From contig CALDDL010000184.1 of NCBI GenBank assembly GCA_937936675.1, positions 1-11,414 on the forward strand: a DNA stretch of 11,414 nt, read 5' to 3'. Positions within the stretch are counted from its first letter, which is position 1. Every line of letters begins with the position of its first letter. A program made the position numbers and the translations under genes. Below are positions 6,982 through 11,414 of this stretch, piece after piece. This stretch comes from an uncultured bacterium. GTDB taxonomy: Bacteria > Bacteroidota > Ignavibacteria > Ignavibacteriales > Melioribacteraceae. Below the pieces are notes generated by a model that had not been told where the DNA came from, ran no database searches, and worked only from the letters and a program-made list of their open reading frames with translations.

Positions 6982-7323
6982 ATGCTAAATCAATTTACAG
7001 TTACATTATTCGCCGCATTAGTTGCAGTCATTAACTCATTGCTTTTTCTTTGGCTCTCTCGAATGCAAAAAAGTTTAGACGATCATAAAAAAATATTCTC
7101 GCAAGAATTAAAATCTCTCGATTGCGAAATGGACGCTCTCCGCTCGAATTATATTTCTCGTTTCGATAAAATCTATAATCGCATCACCGAATCGAACGAT
7201 AACCTCTTATCAAAATTATCTAACATCGAACATCGCTTGATAGTACTTCAGACCGTTATAAAAATCAAAACCAATTATCTTAATCCAATTTCGGATGATG
7301 AAAATGAACGAACAGAAGCTTAA
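6982..7323 (+). CDS. Membrane-anchored coiled-coil protein, first gene of lysis-type cassette
   Basis: The product is 113 residues. ATG 6982 has GGAG (6971-6974) seven bases upstream. An in-frame reading from 6925 would run through the hairpin at 6934-6960 and is rejected. Residues 5-27 (FTVTLFAALVAVINSLLFLWLS) form one transmembrane segment with a very short N-terminal leader. Residues 30-95 are charged and heptad-like (KSLDDHKKIF, DKIYNRITESNDNLLSKLSNIEH), suggesting a coiled coil. The family is not recognised. Small anchored coiled-coil proteins next to a holin and an endolysin are common in phage lysis regions and may act as accessory holin or spanin-like parts. That role is inferred from context only. 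Confidence 0.65.
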   Translation: MLNQFTVTLFAALVAVINSLLFLWLSRMQKSLDDHKKIFSQELKSLDCEMDALRSNYISRFDKIYNRITESNDNLLSKLSNIEHRLIVLQTVIKIKTNYLNPISDDENERTEA

Positions 7324-7675
7324 ACTCGACTTACAGGAACACAAAATCCCGAAAGAATTAATACCCGTACAGGTTCCAACAAAACCTTTACCGGATACAT
7401 CCGTAAACATCTTTTACCGAATCAAATATTTTTTTCATATCAAAATACAGGAGAGTGATCAAAAAATGTGGGACACCTTAAAAACTTACTTAGTTGGAAT
7501 GATACTTCGTTGGATTGCAAAAATCGGCGGTGGAATATTATTAACAATCGGAATATCTCAAAACAGTTGGGAAGAAATCGTAACCGCAATTCTCTCTATC
7601 CTAATAGGGATCATAACATCATTAGTTCAGCACAAGAAAATCGCTCTAACCGAACCTAATGAATTTCTCAATTAA
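7304..7675 (+). CDS. Holin-like two-helix membrane protein with hydrophilic N-terminal extension
   Basis: The product is 123 residues from ATG 7304; ATGs at 7295 and 7298 are alternatives, and all overlap the previous gene. Residues 1-54 are hydrophilic and Pro/Lys-rich. Two membrane segments follow at about 62-84 (LVGMILRWIAKIGGGILLTIGI) and 91-109 (IVTAILSILIGIITSLV), with a charged tail. The layout, a short helix with GGGILLTIGI and a second helix ending in a basic stretch, resembles the Pam3-gp28 type of putative phage holin. It would open the inner membrane for the peptidase encoded next. An internal in-frame ATG at 7466 with AGGAG at 7449-7453 (12-base spacing) would give a 69-residue form without the extension. 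A strong terminator follows. Confidence 0.7.
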   Translation: MNEQKLKLDLQEHKIPKELIPVQVPTKPLPDTSVNIFYRIKYFFHIKIQESDQKMWDTLKTYLVGMILRWIAKIGGGILLTIGISQNSWEEIVTAILSILIGIITSLVQHKKIALTEPNEFLN

Positions 7676-7725
7676 ATTAATTATTTTTCTCACAGCGAAT
7701 ATTGTTTTTCGTATTTGCGCCCTAT

Positions 7726-7762
7726 GGACCGATGAGAATGCGCCTCTTGTCGGTCCTTTTTT
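7726..7762 (+). terminator. Rho-independent terminator between holin-like and peptidase genes
   Basis: GGACCGA (7726-7732) pairs with TCGGTCC (7750-7756), an inner GAG can pair with CTC, and TTTTTT (7757-7762) follows directly. This is a textbook intrinsic terminator. It separates the holin-like gene from the peptidase gene, so the peptidase may need read-through or its own promoter. Confidence 0.8.
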
Positions 7763-7776
7763 ATTACGCATATAAT

Positions 7777-8082
7777 ATGAAACTAAAAGACAACGTCAAA
7801 CTACGAGGCATCACTCCCGAACTTCTTATTGGAATATTAATCGCCGAAAGAATCTTCGATAAATACAAATATGAACTGATAATCACATCAGCCGTTGACT
7901 CAAAACATTCAGCCACATCTTTACACTATGCCGGCAACGCCGCAGATTTCCGCATCCGACACATATCCGATAAATCGATTATAACCCAAATCGTACAGGA
8001 AATTAAATCAAGCTTAACGCAGGATTTCGACATAATCCTCGAACCCGACCACATCCACCTCGAACACCAACCCCGCTTTTAA
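7777..8082 (+). CDS. M15-type zinc peptidase (VanY/VanX-like D-Ala peptidase), probable endolysin
   Basis: The product is 101 residues. The pattern SLHYAGNAADFR gives His50 and Asp57 (the S-x-H-x-x-G-x-A-x-D signature), and EPDHIHLE gives Glu89 and His92. These match the zinc ligands and catalytic Glu of M15 D-Ala-D-Ala peptidases. Phage members cut the peptide cross-links of peptidoglycan at lysis. ATG 7777 is preferred because an in-frame reading from TTG 7702 would cross the terminator at 7726-7762. I see no Shine-Dalgarno site before it, only TATAAT directly adjoining the ATG, so its expression is unclear. No signal peptide is visible, so release would depend on the holin. The protein is shorter than typical M15 enzymes (about 130-200 residues) but keeps the full active-site set. 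An out-of-frame copy of its C-terminus follows. Confidence 0.8.
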   Translation: MKLKDNVKLRGITPELLIGILIAERIFDKYKYELIITSAVDSKHSATSLHYAGNAADFRIRHISDKSIITQIVQEIKSSLTQDFDIILEPDHIHLEHQPRF

Positions 8083-8111
8083 TCCCCGTCTATATCCACC
8101 TCGAACACCAA
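8053..8111. repeat. Direct repeat echoing the 3' end of the peptidase gene
   Basis: The 18-mer ATCCACCTCGAACACCAA is present at 8053-8070, inside the peptidase gene, and again at 8094-8111, after its stop. The second copy reads Y-I-H-L-E-H-Q-A-K-F-R-stop in another frame, against H-I-H-L-E-H-Q-P-R-F-stop in the gene. The offset is 41 bases. It looks like a relic of a second, related gene end left by recombination, or a short duplication. It could also mark an attachment core, since no phage gene lies beyond it. Confidence 0.75.
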
Positions 8112-8401
8112 GCCAAATTCCGTTAGATTGCACACCATTATAGATCATGGTTCTGCTTATCTAATCATATTTACTTATTAAATGCTTATATAGAATATTT
8201 CCAAGCATTATAATTATTTTGCCTGCTCTTTTTTTTCATACCGTTGTACTGTTTCCCGACTGATTCTCTTTCGCTATTTTGGACAAAATCCTTTTCTCTC
8301 ATTCCCGCTGTTGGACGCTCGTTCGCTCCGCTCTCTCCCAATCCCTTGCCCTCGTCTGCAATCACTCTCACACCTTTCGACAAAATCACTTGCCCTCCCT
8401 T
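8112..8401. other. Gene-poor stretch with no supported gene
   Basis: Short open frames on both strands lack ribosome sites and protein-like composition. A 7-bp inverted repeat, AATGCTT (8181-8187) and AAGCATT (8203-8209), lies near the start. From about 8220 the + strand becomes strongly pyrimidine-rich. Short fragments here recur downstream: the 37-base span at 8248-8284 (ACTGTTTCCCGACTG to TTTTGGAC) resembles 8586-8622, and 8360-8381 matches 8601-8622 at 19 of 22 positions. Confidence 0.6.
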
Positions 8402-8540
8402 GCACTCGGTTGGACAGTCAAGCTGAATCTCATAGCCAAATAATTCTATAAAACAGAAACAAAATTATTTGACTATTCGATAAATGGGCGAGCATTGATT
8501 TTTCCGGCCGTTCTGTGGAACGAACCGCCGTAATTTCTCA
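8402..8540. repeat. Composite repeat block, copy 1
   Basis: The order is: a GCACTCGGTTGGAC start, a 9-bp inverted repeat CAAATAATT (8437-8445) / AATTATTTG (8463-8471), and a hairpin element from TGATTTTTCCGGCC (8496) to GAACGAACCGCCG (8530). In that element CGGC pairs with GCCG around a GTTC-TGTG-GAAC inner loop. The same order occurs in 8611-8760. No gene is seen. Confidence 0.6.
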
Positions 8541-8610
8541 AGCATTATGTAATCTTTTTGATAGCTCTTCTTTTTGTAGTGTCAGACTGTTTCTCGACTA
8601 AATCACTCAC

Positions 8611-8760
8611 GCACCTTTGGACGACTTACATCGCAAAGACTTAATAATTTCTTTGATATATTTTTGGACAATTATTAAGCCTTTGCTCGCATCAGCTCAT
8701 CACATAATATATATATTGATTTTTCTGCCCGCTCTGAAGAACGAACCGGCAGAAAATTTT
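8611..8760. repeat. Composite repeat block, copy 2
   Basis: This block starts with GCACCTTTGGAC. It then has a 17-bp inverted repeat (8633-8649 with 8670-8686, one mismatch, core CTTAATAATT/AATTATTAAG). It ends in a hairpin, TTTTCTGCC (8721-8729) with GGCAGAAAA (8748-8756), whose loop shares GAACGAACC with copy 1. The paired arms differ between copies while the pairing is kept, which suggests selection for structure or independent mobile copies. Confidence 0.6.
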
Positions 8761-8870
8761 ATCTATATATTCATCTTATCCTAAAATAATCGCCTTTCCG
8801 ACATTTTACTACAAAAGACTTCTACCCGTTACGCCATTTACCTATCCTTTTGCATTCTAAACACCGCTCG

Positions 8871-8996
8871 GGACATGATTTCTTTAAGTCGCTCCGCCAG
8901 CTCGCTCCGGCAGGTGCTTCGCAAATTTTTGCCTCCACTCGACTGTCTTCGCTCTTTCCCTTCGGGAAAAAAATCTCGCCCTCGCTCTCATAAGCA
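8871..8996. repeat. Degenerate 125-bp palindromic repeat, copy 1
   Basis: It shares with 9144-9270 the order: a GACATGATTT-like head, CGCTCCGCC-rich palindromes, GCTCGCTCCGGC, TTTTGCCTCC, TTCGCT and a TTTCCC-TTC-GGGAAA hairpin (8955-8969), then a CTCGCC tail. On the - strand both copies contain an FFPxGKSE-coding segment, which is simply the hairpin read as protein. I treat it as a REP-like intergenic element and not as a gene. Confidence 0.65.
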
Positions 8997-9143
8997 AAAA
9001 TCCTTTTCACTTTCATTCCGGAAGCATTCTAATTCAGTTTACTTTTTTTGTTTTTTTCACGCCCTTTTGGAAGGCTTCGCCAATACTAACCTTTTAATTT
9101 GCAGTTCCAACCTAATATAATAAGTTAATCATAACATCACTCA

Positions 9144-9270
9144 GGCATGATTTTTTTGAAACGCTCCGCCGGCTCGCTCCGGCTTTTCGCTGCCGCTAAA
9201 TTTTGCCTCCGCTCGACCGGCTTCGCTTTTTCCCTCCGGGAAAAAATCCCGCCTTCGTTCACCTGAACTC
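9144..9270. repeat. Degenerate 125-bp palindromic repeat, copy 2
   Basis: This is the second copy of the element at 8871-8996. GCCGG/CCGGC form a small stem near 9169-9184. TTTTTCCC (9227-9234) pairs with GGGAAAAA (9238-9245) across a TCC loop, a longer stem than in copy 1. No ribosome site or coding potential is convincing on either strand. Confidence 0.65.
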
Positions 9271-10190
9271 ACAGCAAGTATTACATAACATTCATTATGT
9301 GATACCCGATTTTCTATTTTATTATATTTTATTATCATGTTATTCATATCTGTTACGTCTTTTTCTTTTATGTCGTTCGCGCTCCCGGTCTGCGTAAACG
9401 GAAGAGCGAACGCATCCCACGCACTCTCTCTTATGTTACGCTTGTACATACCTTTTTTTATTTTTGATGAAAATTCGGGTAAACATAATGATGATGTTAT
9501 ATAAACTTGCTACGCCTTATCGTTTACTAATTATTTCCCCTTCCTCATCACTTTTAAAGCATGGTTCCGCTTTAGACTCACGCCGCAAAAAAAGTACCCT
9601 CCAAAAACATGTCGGGCACATCATTTTTGCCGGCTCTTATCTTTATTATAAAAGACTCAAAGCATTCTTTTTCCGGTGGAGTTACAGAAATATTAACTTC
9701 CGCCTTTTTTCATCTCTTAAGTAACTATCGGCGGGGCATTGCTCTGCGCTCGGATTACCTCTTTCCTTTAACCCTCGTTCTCCCTCTGCTTTTTTCGGCA
9801 TCCTCGCTTGAGCAATACTCCCGCCTCGAAATAATTTCCTTTGCTTTTTATCATGGTTTTCTTCCGCTCCACCTTTCCTTCGTTTCAGGTTATTGAGCCG
9901 CATTCGCCTTCATTTTTCGCTTGCTGATGAATCATCGCTTCGCTCAAATTCAGGCAATTGCGGCTTGTGTTAATCCGGTCTTTTTAAAGGCGACGCAAGC
10001 CATAGCTCTCTCAACTTCGTTCCGCTCCTTCATTCCGCTTCGTCCCTCGCTTCGCTCGACACTCCGCTCCATTCATTCGCTTCTCTCTTTTCGCTCGCTA
10101 AGACTTGCCGGAATTAAAAAGCAAAAACCTAAATCCACACCAACTAACACCTTTAGAGCATATTGAATCGCTTCGCTTTATTTGAAAATC
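9271..10190. other. Pyrimidine-rich gene-poor tract with short CGCTTCGCTC-type repeats
   Basis: About 900 bp carry no supported gene. Open frames of 60-100 codons on both strands have skewed composition (Ser/Arg/Phe/Leu on +, Glu/Lys/Gly/Arg on -) caused by the C+T excess of the + strand. GTTCGC (9375-9380) can pair with the end of GAGCGAAC (9404-9411). From about 10015 to 10110 the octamer-like words TTCCGCTCC, CTTCGCTCG and CACTCCGCTCC recur densely. A 12-mer, ATCATTTTTGCC, near 9619 recurs at 10188. Confidence 0.55.
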
Positions 10191-10386
10191 ATTTTTGCCC
10201 CATGCCCAAAAAGTTTAGTGTTTACAAACCTTTGGCGTGCGCTCCGCGCAAGGGCATGCAAGTCTGTCGGCTTTTGATAGAACTTTAGCCGCCGCCAGCC
10301 CCTTGCGTGGTCGTTTTGTGTTGTTCATTCCCCAGCGTCTGCATCCTGTCATAAAAATCACAAGCGGGCGAATATGGGGCAAAAAT
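10191..10386. other. 196-bp element closed by a 13-bp perfect inverted repeat, upstream of gene 10412
   Basis: ATTTTTGCCCCAT (10191-10203) is the exact complement of ATGGGGCAAAAAT (10374-10386). The arm can be extended by GCCC (10204-10207) with GGGC (near 10366-10369) across a small bulge. Inside are AAAGTTT/AAACCTTT, GCGTGC/GCATGC, CGGCT/AGCCG and a longer-range CGCAAGGG (10247-10254) / CCCTTGCG (10300-10307). The second arm ends 15 bases before the GGAGGG of the next gene. It could be a structured leader RNA or a small mobile element with terminal inverted repeats. Confidence 0.5.
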
Positions 10387-10411
10387 TTTTTTTAACCAAA
10401 GGAGGGTTCAA

Positions 10412-10654
10412 ATGAAAGACATAGTTGTTTATCGCATGATCGGTTCTAATTCTGTCCAAATTCGCAAAACTAAAACCGGATACAAAGTTTCAGTTTTCGG
10501 CGGAAAGTATTCCGGAGTTTCTTTCTTTTTTAAGGATTTTGATATCGCTAAATCTTGTATGGATGTTACCGCCCGGAGGATGAAAAATCAAAATTACATT
10601 ATCCCGCAGGAGATTATTCGCAGAATTTCCGCTGCTCTTTTAAACAAAAGATAA
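10412..10654 (+). CDS. Small protein of unknown function
   Basis: The product is 80 residues. GGAGGG at 10401-10406 lies five bases before ATG 10412, the strongest ribosome site in the window, so this is very likely a real gene. The sequence shows two short beta-like stretches (SVQIRKTKTGYKVSVFG and YSGVSFFFKDFDIAK) followed by a basic helical C-terminus (RRMKNQNYIIPQEIIRRISAALLNKR). The net charge is strongly positive, which would suit nucleic-acid binding, but no known motif is present and I do not recognise the family. It is transcribed alone: an inverted-repeat element precedes it and an intrinsic terminator follows 26 bases after the stop. It is unlike the phage genes to the left in its isolation and stronger ribosome site. 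Confidence 0.75.
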   Translation: MKDIVVYRMIGSNSVQIRKTKTGYKVSVFGGKYSGVSFFFKDFDIAKSCMDVTARRMKNQNYIIPQEIIRRISAALLNKR

Positions 10655-10680
10655 TCGGATAAAATCCGCAGCAGAAAATC

Positions 10681-10710
10681 AAAAAGGAGCATCTCAGCTC
10701 CTTTTTTTTT
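10681..10710. terminator. Intrinsic terminator after the small gene (usable on both strands)
   Basis: AAAAAGGAGC (10681-10690) pairs with GCTCCTTTTT (10697-10706) across a six-base loop (ATCTCA), and the T-run continues to 10710. The flanking A-run makes it work in either direction. It ends the transcript of the gene at 10412. Confidence 0.85.
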
Positions 10711-10739
10711 ATTTTAAATCAACTCAAAACAAAAAACTT

Positions 10740-11183
10740 ATGCACACTTGCCCAAATTGCGGTCAAAAGAATTCACTAAAAGCTGAAGATGCTTTTGATT
10801 ATTTTAATTCCGATTTAATGTTAAAACTCGGCGAAAACGAAATTCCGCATGAAATAAATACCGATCCTAATTTGACCTATCCGGATAACCCAAAAACCTT
10901 CGAATTATCCGAATCGATTTACCCGCCTGTCGAAGAGCAGAATGCGTATGGTCTTTTCGGATTTATCATATCTCTTTTTATCGCTGTTACAGCAATAGTA
11001 TTATCATTCTTTTACGGTGATATTTATATATATATCGGAATAGGCTTCACGGCTCTTGCAATCTTTTTCCATTACCTTGAAACTAAACTTTCCGAAAAAC
11101 AATCCGCCATTTATGAAAAGGAGAGTGCCGAATATGATAAAAAATTCGTCTGCCTATCCTGTGGTCAAGTGTATGATCCTTAA
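10740..11183 (+). CDS. Two-helix membrane protein with a split zinc ribbon
   Basis: The product is 147 residues. CPNCGQ at the N-terminus (Cys4, Cys7) and CLSCGQVY at the C-terminus (Cys138, Cys141) each look like half of a zinc ribbon. Two membrane segments lie between them, at about 71-92 (GLFGFIISLFIAVTAIVLSFF) and 95-112 (IYIYIGIGFTALAIFFHYL). They are preceded by an acidic 60-residue linker and followed by a charged helix (ETKLSEKQSAIYEKESAEYD). Because two helices put both ends on the same side, the four cysteines could complete one zinc site, most likely in the cytoplasm. No ribosome site is visible before ATG 10740. Function is unknown. The family is not recognised beyond the general zinc-ribbon membrane protein type. 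Confidence 0.75.
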   Translation: MHTCPNCGQKNSLKAEDAFDYFNSDLMLKLGENEIPHEINTDPNLTYPDNPKTFELSESIYPPVEEQNAYGLFGFIISLFIAVTAIVLSFFYGDIYIYIGIGFTALAIFFHYLETKLSEKQSAIYEKESAEYDKKFVCLSCGQVYDP

Positions 11184-11279
11184 TCCATTCTTTTTTCCAT
11201 TCAACTTTTACTGAATTTTATACCTACTAGATTATTAATTATTACTTTTTTATCATACAATAATGTTACTCATAGTCCG

Positions 11280-11307
11280 TTGACTAGTGTAAATTAAAAT
11301 TTAATAT
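11280..11307 (+). promoter_or_regulatory. Sigma70-like promoter for the XRE regulator
   Basis: TTGACT (11280-11285) and TAATAT (11302-11307) are separated by 16 bases in an AT-rich stretch. The predicted transcript start falls at or beside the ATG at 11314, which implies a leaderless mRNA. No ribosome site is seen before that ATG, which agrees with this. Confidence 0.5.
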
Positions 11308-11313
11308 TAAGTT

Positions 11314-11414
11314 ATGAATATTAAAGAAAAAGTTGGTGCCAGATTAAAATCTTTGAGAGAACAAAAAAAATTATCTCAAGAACATTTCGCACAATTATGT
11401 GGTTTAGATCGTAC
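11314..11414 (+). CDS. XRE-family HTH regulator, N-terminal part, cut by window edge
   Basis: Thirty-three residues are visible: a short lead (MNIKEKV), then GARLKSLREQKKLSQEHFAQLCGLDR. This is the first helices of a lambda-repressor-like XRE helix-turn-helix. The L-S-Q-E-x-F/L-A segment is the classic turn, and GLDR at the edge usually continues T-Y-I-S-x-I-E-R-G in this family. The start is ATG 11314; there is no Shine-Dalgarno site and the transcript may be leaderless. Regulators with this GLDRT-type sequence are frequent as controllers of restriction-modification systems, but they also occur in phages and elsewhere. What it controls lies beyond the window. Confidence 0.8.
   Translation, partial: MNIKEKVGARLKSLREQKKLSQEHFAQLCGLDR

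Noticed and set aside
8083..8240. tRNA gene as attachment site beside the phage genes
   Set aside because: I found no cloverleaf or T-loop sequence on either strand.
8186..8389. 67-codon leftward open frame
   Set aside because: No ribosome site, composition explained by the strand skew, and it crosses repeat fragments.
8240..8700. Repeated TTGGAC words as integron attC sites
   Set aside because: They lack paired RYYYAAC/GTTRRRY cores and there are no gene cassettes between them.
8822..9449. Two leftward open frames with similar FFPxGKSE segments, a possible paralogous protein pair
   Set aside because: The shared part is a palindromic DNA repeat read as protein; the flanks do not match and no start signals are seen.
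9464..10166. Several 80-95 codon open frames on the + strand and one on the - strand
   Set aside because: No start signals, heavy amino-acid bias from pyrimidine excess, overlapping one another.
10204..10345. Leftward small frame starting NNTKRPRKGL within the inverted-repeat element
   Set aside because: About 36 codons, weak start, and it runs through the paired stems; kept only as part of the element.
8083..10411. CRISPR array or diversity-generating retroelement
   Set aside because: No evenly spaced identical repeats, no template/variable repeat pair, no reverse transcriptase.

Overview
The window is phage-derived DNA followed by a long gene-poor tract and a few unrelated accessory genes. 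Base composition is AT-leaning, several starts have clear Shine-Dalgarno sites, and at least one gene starts at TTG. The phage genes belong to families found in Mu-like and related tailed phages (DUF935 portal, Mu-like protease, DUF2190 capsid cement). The gene-poor tract, full of CGCTTCGCTC-type and FFPEGKSE-coding palindromic repeats, reminds me of Treponema-like spirochaete intergenic DNA. That host guess comes from memory and is low confidence.

Layout. 3-693 (+): the 3' end of a DnaC-like helicase loader and a small winged-helix-like protein, the tail of an early/replication operon. 675-3612 (-): small terminase, large terminase and portal, read leftward. 3613-3742: a short AT-rich divergent promoter region. 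3743-6896 (+): Mu-like protease/scaffold, major capsid protein (reading frame broken by a one-base shift at 5521-5525), a small head protein and two tandem DUF2190 capsid cement proteins. 6982-8082 (+): a lysis-type set comprising a membrane-anchored coiled-coil protein, a two-helix holin-like protein and an M15-type zinc peptidase. 8083-10411: about 2.3 kb with no convincing gene, strongly pyrimidine-rich on the + strand, built of degenerate duplicated palindromic blocks and ending in a 196-bp element closed by a 13-bp inverted repeat. 10412-11183: a small orphan gene with its own terminator and a membrane protein with a split zinc ribbon. 11314 to the end: the start of an XRE regulator.

How the parts fit. 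Terminase, portal, protease/scaffold, capsid and cement genes could together build and fill a head, and the lysis genes could release it. No tail, neck, tape-measure or baseplate gene is present. Together with the broken capsid frame, this suggests either a decaying prophage or a capsid-encoding satellite that borrows tails. The sequence alone does not decide between them. The least explained signals are the echoes of gene 3' ends (31-bp period after the large terminase, 41-bp offset after the peptidase), the duplicated hairpin blocks and the IR-closed element before 10412.
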